64,000 bases of DNA, taken from Aquilaria yunnanensis (Eukaryota > Streptophyta > Magnoliopsida > Malvales > Thymelaeaceae). Positions 27,281-39,392 of the stretch are shown piece after piece. The notes beneath the pieces are model-generated. The model made no database searches, had not been told where the DNA came from, and worked only from the letters and a program-made list of their open reading frames with translations. A program made the translations under genes and the position numbers. The stretch lies in contig CM077599.1 of the NCBI GenBank assembly GCA_039654915.1, positions 84,040,001-84,104,000 on the forward strand, read 5' to 3'. Every line of letters starts with the position of its first letter. The stretch's first letter is position 1.

Positions 27281-27523
27281 TTCAAAGTATGCGTGTCATT
27301 AGTTCTTAGATAAGTGTCTTATCTTCAGCAATGATAGTGATAGTGTTTTAATTAAGTTGAGTCAGTAGCTATTTGTTAGCTAAAGAAGTCTTGGTGTTAG
27401 GAACTTTCAGTTGTTAATGTAAACCTATTTAAAGGGTGGAGTCTTCAGCTAAAAAAAAAAAACGTACGAGTCTATGCATTGTTTGCTCAACAAGTTTCTT
27501 CTTGCTCTGTCAATACTCCAACA
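27268..27523 (+). repeat. Copia 3' LTR
   Basis: 256 bp, seemingly identical to the 5' LTR, and directly preceded by the polypurine tract. It contains the polyprotein stop codon. Confidence 0.93.
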
Positions 27524-27528
27524 ATTTG

Positions 27529-27880
27529 TAAATTGAGTTTGTATGGAATAATTTTACCATGGGAAGACAAACTCAACTTTACTTCCCAGTTTTCTCTTTT
27601 ATTTGATGTTTCTGGCTCAGTAACTATTTTGCTGGCTATTTTCATCAGAGCCACTCTGCTCTTATCCAATACAGCAGGGTTCATAACATACTGTTAGATT
27701 GATTGTCTCACATATCCAGCCGGGTAAAAGTAACTTAGTTGGCATATCTAACTTGGAAGAACTAGGCCAAGTTGGACAAACCTAATAAAAAAATATCAAC
27801 ATTAATGTTCTATTTACTTGGGAATCACAGTTCCAGAACAAGACTATATCTTCACCAACACGTATGTGTCATCTATCATA
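27529..27880. other. Non-coding stretch after the copia element
   Basis: Continuation of the original CRK1 downstream flank. No domain, exon or repeat is recognised. Short frames on both strands lack similarity to anything known. Confidence 0.4.
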
Positions 27881-28320
27881 CTACCTCCATCCCAAAATGC
27901 TCATCATTTTTCCTATTTTATTGTGTCCCAAGATGTTTTTCATTTTTACCTACTTATATAATTCCTTCCAAATTTTGTCTTTCCCCTGGAATAGCTCAGA
28001 TACGTGAAGATGTTCTGAAGCAATTTAGAAGGAGCATAAGAATTTGAACTAGATTTCGAGCTTTCGGATTAAGGGAAGCTTACTTCTGATATATGCATTA
28101 TCAGACATAATTTTAAACTTTTCGTCCAAAAATTTTGAACTTTTCATCCAAAATTGTGCGATTGTGTTCGAATTTTTAGAAAGATTCAAAAGTATTTATG
28201 TTTTTTTTTTCAAATGTAACTTTGAAAAATAATATATAATACACTTATATGTCTAAATATTCAAAAATTTTATAAAAAAAATCTGAAAAATGACAAACAT
28301 TTTGAGACACGAGGGTGGCA
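27881..28320. mobile_element. Stowaway-like MITE
   Basis: The left end CTACCTCCATCCCAAAATGC follows a TA dinucleotide. The right end, inverted, resembles it over about 30 bp (CTCGTGTCTCAAAATGTTTG). The CTCC-TCC-TCCC start and TA flank are typical of Tc1/mariner-type MITEs. The right TA has decayed. A related, right-truncated copy lies at 29610-29890. Confidence 0.5.
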
Positions 28321-28349
28321 TTTTTTGAAATGTTACACTTATAACTCTG

Positions 28350-28433
28350 ATTCTAGTTTTGGAAATTATTGGTCGTCAAAAGAAAAGCTACTCTGGTAGT
28401 GAAGGGGAGCAGTTCCTTAGCCTTCTCACCTAT
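28350..28433 (+). pseudogene. CRK exon 6 fragment
   Basis: 84 bp translate to LVLEII.GRQK...GEGEQFLSLLTY-like sequence, matching the end of kinase exon 6 of CRK2 ([11 protein letters not shown]...[10 protein letters not shown]) at 37920-38002. The splice donor is lost: TTAAG follows where GTAAG is expected. The preceding part of the exon is absent because a MITE lies immediately upstream. This is evidence for a further CRK copy that once stood between CRK1 and CRK2. Confidence 0.7.
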
Positions 28434-28750
28434 TTAAGAGTTACTTATAGGGCATAGTGCACCAACAACCCCCAACTTATATGAAACAGATGAGTTAGTC
28501 CTTTCAATCCCTATACTTGGACACAGTGAAGAAAAACTCTTAAATTTGTAAAAATAGGATAATTCAGTTCATTTTGAGACACATCAGCTATCATTTCATG
28601 GGCTAAACAGCATGATTAGCCCTTGAACTCATTTAGTTGCTCAATTTTCTTTCTAGATATCTTATACGTATAATTTAGTCACTTAAGTTGATGTTTACTT
28701 TATTTCATAATATTTTTAATTTTTTATCAGTTTATGTCCATAAAAAAACC

Positions 28751-29536
28751 GGGTGCTTTGTTCTTCATATATTTTTAATACAAAATATATTACTTCTTTA
28801 ATTAAATAATACCACTTTTCGTAAATAAATTTTTCCTTTACATAGTGTACATGACCTATCCAATCTATAGCTGGTATATTTTTAAAATAAAATAAAAATA
28901 ATAGGGATTTCTTTTTATTTTCTTTGTATTCAATAACTAGCTATCTGTTCATCAAATTATATATTGATACCTTGTATTTAAAATATTTTTGTATGCAATT
29001 TATGAAATTTTTTGACAAGATTCTTTTTTTTTCCTAGTTGTTTCATTTCTTTGCATTTCACCATCAATGATGAAAAAACAAACACTTGACAATCCAAGCT
29101 ATGCGTCCACCATTTGATTCAGACATTTGATTCAGACGATTGACCCATATGATGCCATCACCAATAATCATTTTGTACTATTTGTACATTTAATCAATGA
29201 TATCTTACATTAGTATATTTTTTAATGCAAGAGATATGCTACTATTTTTAATTTATTTTTTTATTACATTAAAAGAAGAAAGCTGTGGTGTTTTTAAATG
29301 TATACTAGTGTAAGTTTGCATTAAAGAATAAACAACTGCTTTACTAAAGGTAATATTTTTTTTGTAGCATAAAGAATATGACTTGATATATTTTTTTATT
29401 GCAAAAATATATTAGCTCTAGATTGGATGGGTCTATACTCTATTGAAAGGGAAATTTTGTTTACTAAAAGTTATATTATTTAACTAAAAAAATATATTTT
29501 GTATTAAAAATACATGAAAAACAAAGAACCAAGTAC
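28751..29536. repeat. Large inverted repeat (foldback)
   Basis: The arms at about 28751-28888 and 29401-29536 are imperfect reverse complements. Shared marks are TACAAAATATATT with its reverse complement and CCTATCCAATCTA against GATTGGATGGG. They flank a spacer of about 510 bp. No transposase or clear terminal signature is present, so it may be a decayed foldback element or two opposed copies of one repeat. Confidence 0.55.
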
Positions 29537-29609
29537 TTTTGTGAATATAAAGCAATAAAAAATAAAAAAATACTTGGACTGTCAGGCGCCAGTTTTTCCA
29601 TAATCTCAC

Positions 29610-29890
29610 GATCTCTGTCCCAAATGCTTTATCATTTTCCCCATTTTATTGTGTTTGAAAATGTTTGTCATTTCTTTTAAATTGTATTTTTCCTTTTAAA
29701 TAGCTCATATATATGAAGATGTTTTGAAGCAATAGAGAAGAAGCATGAGAATTTGAACTTCTGAAATAATTGAAACTTACTTCCAAGATATGCGTTATCA
29801 AACATAATTTTGAACTTTTCATCTAAAATAGTGCGATCGTGACTAAATTTTCAAAAATATTCAAAATTATATGTGTTATTTTTCTAGAGC
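29610..29890. mobile_element. Partial MITE related to 27881-28320
   Basis: Resembles the left two thirds of the upstream MITE: CCCAAATGCTTTATCATTTTCC start, GAAGATGTTTTGAAGCAAT middle, then AACTTTTCATC. The right terminus is missing. Confidence 0.5.
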
Positions 29891-29994
29891 ACCTCTTACA
29901 TGCACCTGGTGCATGGTGTTTGTCAGTACACATTACTATATATATAGATGCTTAACATGCTTAAGACAAAAAGGAAAATAGGAAATTTGGTTGG

Positions 29995-31160
29995 AGCAAC
30001 TTAAATGAAGCTTGACTACTCAAGTTCAAATCCTTGTTGCCTCTCCTCAATCTTACCACTTAAGAGTTTCTTCTTCACTAAACAATTGCAATTGTACATG
30101 ACCTTACTTTTTTTGGTAGCTCTTTCTACCACCAACCCTCACTAGTTTTTCTGAAGGCTAACTAGAAACCTCACTAACACTCTTTCTCTCACTAATTTTT
30201 TTAAAAGCTAACTAGAAACCTCACCAACTCAATCTTATAAGATGGTGGTTACAGGGTTACAAGCTCAAACAATAGCACCTTGCTAGATATACAAGTGAAA
30301 GCACAATCTCTCTTGACAAAACTCAAATTAAGCACACTTGATTTGATCTAGATGATGGATTCTCACTTCTAATAGCTAAGAGTTCTTTCTAAAAGTGTTT
30401 TTTTCCCATGTTTTTGTACTTATTTGGGTCCATTGAAACGTTAAAGAGCCATTGCAAAGTAGCTAGATAAGTATAAAAAGGCTCCACAAATTTTGGTGAC
30501 CGTGGCTTTCCTTTTTTTTTTTCTGTTCAAGAAAATGCTGCAAATTTCATGTTAAAATTTGAGTTTAATATGTTTAACTTGATTTTATTCTTCAATAGTA
30601 AAAAATCGCTAGACAAAGGCCATTAAATATTTTGTCAGAGTGTCCATGTGGCGTCCCCTAATTCGTTTAAGTTATATTTCAAATTTGGGCTTAAGTCACA
30701 CCAATCAAGAAATTTGGACGAAAGTTTTTAGGCTTGGGATTAACAAGTTAAACTTAGAGTCTAACACATTGCTTAATATCTCAGAAAGAAACTACAAGCT
30801 TCAGACTTCGAATTAAGGAAGTTTAATGAATTAAAACATAAACTTGGGAGTTGGGTAGATTCGGTGTGAAAAAGACATGTTAAACTATTTCTTTCACAGA
30901 TTAAACTCAAAACGACTTGGAAAAACTTGTCATTTGGAAATCAAACTTGATTCAAACATTAATATAAATTGATGACCTATTAACTTCTCTTCAAAAACAA
31001 GTTTTCTTAAAATAAATCTTTTGAAATAACACTTGAAATACTTGAAAATTAAACACAACTTTAACAAATCTATTTTTACCCAACAACATGAAATTAAGCA
31101 CACTAAAATAATGCATTTGTCATCATCAAAATTAAAGATTAGCGTGAAAAAAATCTAACA
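29995..31160 (+). mobile_element. 5'-truncated LTR of the 33645-35029 family
   Basis: Blocks shared in order with the solo LTR at 33645-35029: CACCACTTGAGAG-type, CTAACTAGAAACC, the TTTAACAGGTTAAAC-type motifs, and the end CATTTGTCATCATC...AACA. The first 350 bp or so are missing and no target duplication is left, so this is a decayed relative. Confidence 0.6.
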
Positions 31161-31925
31161 GAAATTTTCTATTTTTTGGAAAATTTTAATATATTTCTAA
31201 TGTTTAAAATTTAAACACATTTTTACCATTTATAAATTCTTTATATTGGGAAAATAAGATTAGTTTTGAAAAGGAAAAAAACAGGGAAAAAAAATTGGGA
31301 TTGTTTTCAATGTTTTTTATAAGTCTTTTTTATGGTAAAAAATTGAAAAATGCTACTAAATTTAAATTTTGTAACAAACATATCTTTTATGCATATGAGT
31401 ATTAAACATGCCTAAAAGCATGATGTTTATCAATTAATTTACTTTAAACTTTAAATAGTTTTATCAGAAGTTAAAAGTGTAACATAATATCTATATATAT
31501 CTATATATAACAAAAAGGGCAAAGATATAAAGTGACTAAACCGTAAATAGTATTAGTTTTCCGTTTAGGTATTGAGAATTTATTCTATTTTAAGAAGTCT
31601 ATTTTTCCATAGTTGACTAATTATATTATAAGAATAATGGGTAAAACTAGACTTTCAAACCTTGGTGATGTGAATATAATTTATAAATCAATAGGTAAGC
31701 ATTAATTATTCCAAAAAGATTAAAAAAAAAACTACGCAAGACTTGATCTTGATCTTTAGAATAACCACACATTGACTTAGCCCTAAAATAGAGGATAAGT
31801 ATAGATTTGGAACCTCGGGTGTGGGTGTTTTTATTAAAATTCAAGAGTGAGGTAATTAAGCTTTTTTAATAATATATAGTTACTAATAGTTAAGGAAAAT
31901 TATAAAAATTCCTTTGAGGCATGCT
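31161..31925. other. AT-rich stretch, nothing recognised
   Basis: No exon, repeat boundary or RNA gene is visible. A TCTATATATATC segment at about 31490 is only superficially like a Helitron 5' end. Confidence 0.4.
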
Positions 31926-31929
31926 TGAA

Positions 31930-32048
31930 CCTACAATTTAGTCCTCACTATTTGAACACTTACACCTACCCCCTAAAAAGTTAACATACCTACAATTTAG
32001 TCCTCACTATTTGAACACTTACACCTACCCCCTAAAAAGTTAACATAC
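31930..32048. repeat. Tandem duplication of a 59-bp unit
   Basis: Two adjacent copies that look identical begin CCTACAATTTAGTCC and run through CACCTACCCCCTAAAA. A third, partial and diverged start (CCTACACTTATCCCC) follows at about 32048. The surrounding text resembles the terminal region of a MULE-type MITE, but the other end was not found. Confidence 0.75.
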
Positions 32049-32324
32049 CTACACTTATCCCCTCAAACGTTAACTCTATTAATAACCGTTAAAACAAAAA
32101 AAAAAAACACATTTTATCCCCCCTAGCTGTCTTATTTCAATAATTTTGCCTCCCAAACTTCTGCATCTAACTTTGCCAATCAAATACAAGAAAACAATGA
32201 TACCATCTAAAGGTGCACTCTTTTCTTCAATGCATCTCCATGCCCCAAACATCAATTGCAAGGAGTTGCAACCACACTCTATCAATCTTATCTGCCACCG
32301 TTGTTGGCCATCTGCTATAGATAA

Positions 32325-33090
32325 TGTTAGAGAATAATAGGAGAAGAAACTAAGGGCTTGATAACCTTAAGACGCTCATAAGATCTTTATATAACGGATG
32401 AATTAATTGTATAAGAAAGAAAATCCCTACGAATAAAGAGGAGTAAATCCCTAAAAATAAAGAAGAAATATTATGTTTCTAAAATGCACATGACTTTTCT
32501 TAACACTTCCCCTTAAGCGGGAGCATACATATCTTAATCTCCAAACTTGTTACATATAGACTTTACTTTAGATCCTCCTAGAGCTTTAGTAAATAAATTA
32601 ACAGGTTGATCTTCTAATTTAACATATGGGGTCTTGATCAAACCTTCTTGAAGCTTCTTATGAATAAAGTGACAATCAACTCCGATATGTTTGGTTTCTC
32701 ATGGAAACCGAGCTTAGACGCAATATAAATGGTTACTTGATTATCACACACTAATTTCATAGGAGACAAATGTGTGAAACAAGGCTCCATGAGAATATGC
32801 TTTAACCAAACCAGCTCATATGTAGTATGTGTCATTGCCCTGTATTCAGATTCAACACTTGACCTTGCAACAATACTTTGTTTCTTGCTTTTTTATAACA
32901 CCAAGTTTTCTCCTATAAATACATAATTGCCTAAAGTAGATCATTGATCATAAAAATATACCCAATTAGCATCTGTGTATTCTCAAATCCTAGTATGATC
33001 ATGATTTTGGTCAAAAAGACCTTGACCTGGTACACCTTTGAGATATCTCAAAATTCAAACTACTACATTCCAATTACTAGTAAGAGAAGA
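32325..33090 (-). mobile_element. Decayed Ty1/copia 3' end
   Basis: On the minus strand this reads: RNase H remnant with TTYELVWLKHIL and CDNQ...IASKLGFHE motifs (about 32835-32638), then a purine tract (CCCGCTTAAGGGGAAG, complement of 32506-32521), then a 181-bp LTR (32325-32505, TGTTAAG...CTAACA). Several stops and frameshifts are present. Sequence upstream of the RNase H is missing, so only the 3' end survives. Confidence 0.75.
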
Positions 33091-33639
33091 ACCCAGAAAC
33101 ATGGAAAAATAAATAAATAAAAAGTGTGAATAAATGCAATTCATGCAAAGCTGAGAAGAAGCCAATTCAATTCATGCCAATTAAATGCAAGTTTGTTCTC
33201 TTCCAAGCTGAAACCAATTTTCAAGCCATTTATGCTAGAAAACCGGGAAAAAATGAATAAAAAAGTGTGAAGAAATGGGACAAACCAGGAAAAATACGGA
33301 AAATAAAAAAACTGGAAAAAGGCGGAGGGTTGCTTGCAGCATAAGTCAAACGTTCTCACTCCATATTTTCAGCCAAACATGCTAACCACTCCACTATATG
33401 TGAAGGTTTGTCTAATTGTTGCAAAAATAATCTCAGTAATGCATCATGTCACGACCCTGATTAATTGCTTTTTGAGAAGTGGATAAAAATGACAATTCTT
33501 GAATTTTTCAAGAGCGATGCATCGTAGTAGTTAGGTTTATTTAAGACTTATTTCTCAATCCGTGCCACCCACTTTATGTGACTCAATTTCCAACCTACAC
33601 TACAGTTAGTTGAATTAGTCTGCCATTTCAATCATCAAC
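33091..33639. other. Intergenic stretch, nothing recognised
   Basis: No domain or boundary is visible. Short frames on the minus strand are Phe/Leu-rich and low-complexity. Confidence 0.4.
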
Positions 33640-33644
33640 GAATA

Positions 33645-35029
33645 TGTTGGCCCAAGTGCAACCAAGAGGGGGGTGAATTGGTTGGGTTCAAAAAATAAAG
33701 CACAAATGAATTCTTAAAACCCCAAACTCAAACTCAATTTGAGGAACAATAATTAACTCTATTTTACTCAGAAAATGACTACCACAATCCACCTAAAATT
33801 TGCTTTGAAAGCTATCTTTGAAGTAGTTTTGAAATCAAGCAAGTTCAACCAAAACAAGTTGCATAAAACACCCACCAAAACTCAAGTATGTAGAGAGAAG
33901 AATAAACTTGGACAAGAGAATTTTTATAGAGGTTCGAACTCTCCTCTTGAGAGCCTACTACTCTTCTCAAGCTCACCACTTGAGAGTTTTCTTCTCTACT
34001 ATGAAACACAATGATACACAATAGCCTTCAAAGGCATACAACACTTTGGTAGATCCTTCTACCTTCACCTCTCACTAGTTTTGCCAAAGGCTAACTAGAA
34101 ACCCTTCTAACCCTCTTTCCCTTACAAGAAAATCACTCAACCACTCAAGACAAGCTCAACAATTCGTGGTTACAAGGTAAGAACTAAGCAACCAATGTTA
34201 GATAAGCCAATGAAAACACAAGCACAAGTTCTTGGCAACTTTTTCTAGTTGCCAAGTTATGTTTTCAACATGTTTCTTAGTGTAAATATACTCTTTAGGA
34301 AGCTATTAGACCGTTGATGCCCTGCTGGAGGTGCCTGAAAAGTTTCCTTAAAATCTGGAGAGCCGTTGCTCTGTTTTACGCGAAAAATGCAGCATTCCCA
34401 GATTTCGCGTTAAGTCCTGAGTTTAACAGGTTAAACTCGACTTCTCTCTCCAACGGTCAAAAGCAGCTGAAGACAGAGCATTAAATGCGTGCCAGATGTG
34501 TACAGGTGGTGTCTTCTGATTCGCCCGAGCTCCATTTGAAATTTTGACTGAAAACGCGCCACTTGAGACATTTGAACCCAAGCCTTCAGACTTCAGTTTA
34601 ACAGGTTAAAACCGAGTTTTAACGCGTCAGCTGAAGCTTGAAAACTCACAGGAAACTTATCCTTCTAATTAACCCAGTTTAACGTGTTAAAGTGTAAAGC
34701 TTGGGAGCAAGTTAAACTTAGGTGAAACAAATACCTGTTAAACTGTGACTTTAATAGATTAAACTTAAAACCATTCCAAAACACTTGTAATTTGGACATC
34801 AAAACTTGAATCAAACATCACCTAAGTTAATAACCTACTAATTTCTTTTCAAAGATAATTTTTCCTCAATACTTCTAAACCATATTTTTTTTGATAAACA
34901 CTTAACATACTTGAAAATTAAGCATAGGTTTAATTAACCTTATTTCAACCAAAAAGATGAGATTAAAAATATTAACACAAATCATTTGTCACCATCAAAA
35001 TTAAAGTTTTCTTTGGAACAAATCCAACA
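33645..35029 (+). mobile_element. Solo LTR, 1385 bp
   Basis: Runs TGTTGGCCC...AATCCAACA with a perfect 5-bp target duplication GAATA (33640-33644, 35030-35034). Near its start is the AGAGGGGGGTGAATTGG motif that recurs in plant repeats. No PBS, coding region or second LTR is present. A 5'-truncated relative lies at 29995-31160. Confidence 0.8.
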
Positions 35030-35034
35030 GAATA

Positions 35035-35601
35035 GATTAGTTTTCATTTGCACGTAAAAATGATACTCATACAAGTAGTTCTTATTCGTCATCTACAAAT
35101 ATCAAGATGGAAGTCAGGTCGAGAAGTCTTCTTCAACTCCTCAAACCAAACGCATCTATGGCCCGCTTGCAAGAAAATTAATGGCGAGACCATAAAACTC
35201 TGCCGGTGCGGGGCCATCTTTAAGTTGGCAACACACAAACAGAGACCATAGCTTCCTCATCTTTTTTGCTTCACCTTCACATCAAATCCTTGTCTCCGAC
35301 AATGTAAGTGAAAGAAACTGATAAATTGTGTCGTTAGCCCAATTAAAAGCAATTCTTTTTTTTTTTTTTTTTTTCGATCACGTAACAAACACACCTGCCC
35401 GAATCAGACGCAACTGTTAATCAAGTCAAGGAGCCATCACCTCCAAGTACTCTTCCTGGAAAAGAAGCCACTTTGAACTTTCAAGACAGACATAGGCTAC
35501 TCCCAAGTCAACACACTGCGTTTACTTGCTTGTGCTCCCGTGCTCTTGAAATCTTCTAAGCGGAAACCAATTCATGCCTATTACACGCACAAACACTGCA
35601 A
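35035..35601 (+). promoter_or_regulatory. CRK2 upstream region
   Basis: The block from about 35220 to the start codon is alignable with the region before CRK3 (39590-39890 plus 40946-41090). Best conserved is AGTCAACACACTGCGTTTAC (from 35507), which contains GTCAA, the complement of the W-box core TTGAC, 94 bp before the ATG. W-boxes are the binding sites of WRKY factors and are common before CRK genes. Use here is inferred. A long T run lies at about 35351-35374. Confidence 0.55.
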
Positions 35602-38468
35602 ATGGATGCTAAACATTTAGTTTACCTTCTTTCTCACGTCCTTCTGTGCGTTAATCTCGCCACTTCTCTGAAATGGAATTGTGATGTAACAGCTGACACC
35701 TTCAAAACTAATTCAGCTTATAGCAGAAACCGTGATCTCATCGCTTCTTCTCTTGCCTCAAAAGCTGCAAGCAACAATGGCTTCTACAACACCTCCATTG
35801 GCGAAGGCTCCGACAAAGTGTATGCTCTTGTTAATTGCCGAGGCGACTCCTCTTCCCAAGCTTGTTCCACCTGTGCTAGCACTGCAACTGAAGATCTCCT
35901 AAAAGAGTGTCCCAACCGAAAAGATGCCATTTCATGGGGAGGGGACCCTACTTGCATCATACGTTTTGCAGATCACTCCTTCTTTGGAACTCTTGAGCTC
36001 TCCCCCATGGATGCTGGGTCCGATGCTGGTAACATTACCACCAACTTAACAAAGTTCGATATAGTCTGGGGGAATCTCATCGAGTCTGTATCAAAAAAAG
36101 CTACAGGCGGCTCGAACAACCTTAAGTTTGGGACGGGAGAAGCTCAGCTTTCACCCTTTGAGACGATTTATGCACTGATGCAATGCACGCCAGACATTTC
36201 GGAGGGCGACTGTAGCAGGTGTTTGAGCCTGAATGTAGGTTATTTCCAAAGTTGTTGCCATGGGCAGCGAGGAGGTTATGTTCTGCGACCTAACTGTATT
36301 TTCCAGTGGGAATTGAATCCCTTCTATGAAATTGCTGCTACTGGACAATCAGCATCACCTCCACGTCCACCTTCAAAAGCAACTGCACAAGGTAGAGTAT
36401 TACAAGCCTTTCATGCCACACATAAATAGAAAAACTAGCATGAAATTGTGCTAAAAACTGAGTGTTCACAAGCTCACGCCGTTTCAGATGCTATGTAAGA
36501 CACCTAACCTTTATGTTCAACATTCTTCTAATATTATTTTCAGTATCACTTTGGCATTATATATGCATGTGACATATGAATTTTTGGCTTTGCAGGCAAT
36601 GGACACGTTTCTTCTCCAACTGTAATAGTCATTGTCCTGGTTGTTGCAGTTTGCATTGCAATTGTTGCCTTTGCTTTCACCCTTCTACTCAGGCGATGGA
36701 AGCCAAAAAAGCAGGAATTTGAAGGTGAGCTTTTTTGTTTCTTCTTCTGTCTGCCACATGTTATAGTCAGAAATCAGAATTGGTTCTTAAATCATTCACC
36801 AAACAACCAAGGCCAGAAAATACTTGTGTAGAGAATAAAGGCGATGACTGTTTAAGAACAACGCTGCACACAAACTGTCCACTTAGTAATATGTCAAAAT
36901 TGTTGGAACTACTGATACGAAAGTGCTTCAAAGCTAATGTCACAAGCTTAGTTACTTTTTGAATGCATGAAGTTCCTGAAGAGATCGAGAGCACAGAATC
37001 TTTGTACTTTGAGTTCAGCAGAATAAGGGATGCAACAAATGGCTTTTCCGATGATAACAAGCTTGGAGAAGGAGGCTTTGGTGCAGTCTACAAGGCAAGT
37101 AATTTTTTTTATGGGCATGTAGCCATAAGTACTTATTGTTTCTCATTGATGAGCAAATTTACAGGGCAAGCTTCCTGATGGACAAGATATCGCTGTAAAA
37201 CGGCTGTCTGAAAATTCAAATCAGGGACTACAAGAATTCAAGAATGAAGTCATGCTGATGGCAAAGCTTCAACATAGGAACTTGGTCAGACTCCTGGGAT
37301 TTTCATCAAGAGGGAAGGAGAGGCTTCTTGTTTATGAATTTGTGCCTCAATCAAGTCTAGACAAGTTCATATTTGGTTTGGTTTCAAATCTTTTCCCCAA
37401 GACATATATTCTTGTGTTTTATTGACAGAAAAATACATATCTTAACATGTGCTTCAATGTGGCTAGTTTGAAATATTCATGATTCAGAAAGGATTGACTG
37501 TACAATACTGCAGATCCAACCAAGTCTCCACTTATAGATTGGGAGAAGAGATACAAGATAATAAGAGGGATTGCTTGTGGGACTCTATACCTTCACGAGG
37601 ACTCTCGATTAAGAATAATTCACCGTGACTTAAAAGCCAGCAACATTCTTCTGGATATGGAAATGAATCCTAAGATATCAGACTTTGGAATGGCAAAGTT
37701 GTTCCCTGTGGATATAACTCAAGCTAATGCTAGTAGGATTGTTGGAACAATGTAAGTTCAAGATTCAAAATTTGCAATCATTTCTAGGGTTCACTGTAAG
37801 AAATTCTCAAACTAGAGGATCTACAACCTCTATTCTTAAATTTTCCAGGGGTTATATGGCACCAGAGTACGCACAATATGGCCAGGTCTCTGTCAAAACT
37901 GATGTTTATAGCTTTGGAGTTCTGGTTTTGGAAATTATTAGTGGTCAAAAGGTCAGCCATTTTGGCGGTGAAGGGGAGGGGTTCGTTACCCTTATTAGCT
38001 ATGTAAGTGCTACACATGAGCAGTTGTTCCTAGAACTCTAAGTAGTAATGCCTCGAAAGAAAAATGAAACTGAAATAGAAATTGGAATAGATTTACACCT
38101 TGTCATTGTGCAAATTTTTGTGTGCCTTTCAGGCATGGGACAACTGGCAGAAAGGGACGGCTCAAAATCTGGTGGATCCAAATCTTAGAGGAGCTGCAGA
38201 AAGTGAAGTGATGAGATGCATACATCTGGCCCTGCTGTGTGTGCAAGAAAATGCTGCACAGAGACCTTCCATGGCATCTGTTGTGCTTATGCTTGGTAGT
38301 TTCTCCATCTCTGTGCCAGCGCCTTTGAGACCTGCATATCTTTTGCACTCTCTCACACCACCAAAGAGATCATTCTCAGGAAGATATACACCTTCCGCCC
38401 AATCTGAAAATGAAAACATTCAATTCAGCAACAATGAAGCTTCACTTTCTGAAATAGCTCCAAGATAA
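35602..38468 (+). CDS. CRK2: cysteine-rich receptor-like kinase, intact
   Basis: Exons 35602-36391, 36596-36724, 36973-37094, 37165-37375, 37514-37751, 37849-38002, 38133-38468 join in frame to 659 aa. It starts with a signal peptide (1-23). Two DUF26/Gnk2 domains follow, each with C-X8-C-X2-C (C79/C88/C91 and C195/C204/C207), then a Pro/Ser linker, a membrane segment (about 272-293) followed by RRWK, and a Ser/Thr kinase: [10 protein letters not shown] loop (338-347), IAVKRLS lysine, HRDLKASN (from 454), DFGMAK, MAPEYA. Length and seven-exon structure are typical of the family. These receptors sit in the plasma membrane and act in defence and stress signalling; the ligand is unknown. Intron 3 has a GC donor. 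CRK3 is its tandem duplicate. Confidence 0.93.
37095..37164 (+). other. GC-AG intron 3 of CRK2
   Basis: The exon ends TACAAG and the intron begins GCAAGT and ends TTACAG. Shifting the splice to the nearby GTAATT would destroy the VYK-G reading of the kinase loop. CRK1 (21571) and CRK3 (44992) have GC at the same place. Confidence 0.8.
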
Positions 38469-39392
38469 AAAGTGTGCTTAGGAGCAAATGCTGCACCCAT
38501 GTCGAGATGTCTCACATTTCACATGCATGACAAGTGTGAAACATTTATACGTGGACTTTTGTCTCATATTTGGCTTGAATTCACAAGGATGGAGTTTAAA
38601 AATGAAATTTGAAAATTGTAAAATAGTCCATTTCTGCAATCAATTTTCCTCTCATGTGAAGTGTCTTCAAGTACTTGGTCCCAACCCATAACCAGTGACA
38701 ACGAGATATTCAATCAACTTTGATGACTTTTTCTGTCCCGAAAATATCAACAAGAAGAAAAATTCATCCCCAAATATTATGCACAGTTAATCAATATCTT
38801 TCAACTGCTCATGTTCATCTACTTCTACTATTCTACATCTCTAATCAAAGGAGCAGCTGACCCAACTCAAGTCAATCGTGTCTGCCTCTGTACGAAACTG
38901 CCTGGGCCAGAATGAGCTTCGATCAGTTGCTTTCCACCCTCTAAGACGCTAACTGAAATATCAGTGAATTTTTCGTCACAAGAGCTGGTGCTGCTGCACC
39001 AACGTCCCCACCAATATAATATTTGCCAAAACCTGTGTCTAATTCACGGCCAATGAATCGTCCAGACTATGCAATCAAATGTTCAGCAGTGATTCTAGCA
39101 TAGTTTTAGTACACTTAGCCATTTTCCCATCCACCGAGTAAGTATGATTCTAATATGATTTTAATAAATTTTTTAAGTTCCGAAGATGCAATACTAAAGT
39201 CACTCAACTTTCACTAATATGAACCTTCCAACCTATTCAATTACCCATGTAATTAAGAAAAACAACCCAAGCCAATTCCACAATATCAACATAGCCTAGC
39301 AATAAGGTAAAAGTGCATGAGTATTCGAGAATTCCGAAAAACTAAAAGTTAAACGAAAATTGTTTTAACCTTCACATAACTGCCGTTCAAAA
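38469..39392. other. CRK2-to-CRK3 intergenic region, first part
   Basis: CRK2 3' flank followed by non-coding sequence. The last 160 bp resemble the region before CRK1 (shared CCAACCTATTCA and CTTCACATAA, then a C-AGTTCAAA-ATGGC context). They are the upstream part of a CRK1-type copy. Confidence 0.55.

Larger units (their letters stand above)
23005..27523 (+). mobile_element. Complete Ty1/copia LTR retrotransposon
   Basis: The 4519-bp element has 256-bp LTRs at both ends that appear identical on reading, a 5-bp target duplication ATTTG (23000-23004, 27524-27528), a PBS TGGTATCAGAGCC (23264-23276, complementary to initiator tRNA-Met), a purine tract just before the 3' LTR (AAGGGGGAG) and one uninterrupted gag-pol frame. 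All parts needed for autonomous transposition seem present. Identical LTRs imply a recent insertion. The element lies in the same direction as CRK1, so read-through between the two is possible. Confidence 0.95.

Noticed and set aside
31485..31540. Helitron 5' end (TCTATATATATC)
   Set aside because: Low-complexity TA text only; no matching hairpin plus CTRR end was found downstream.
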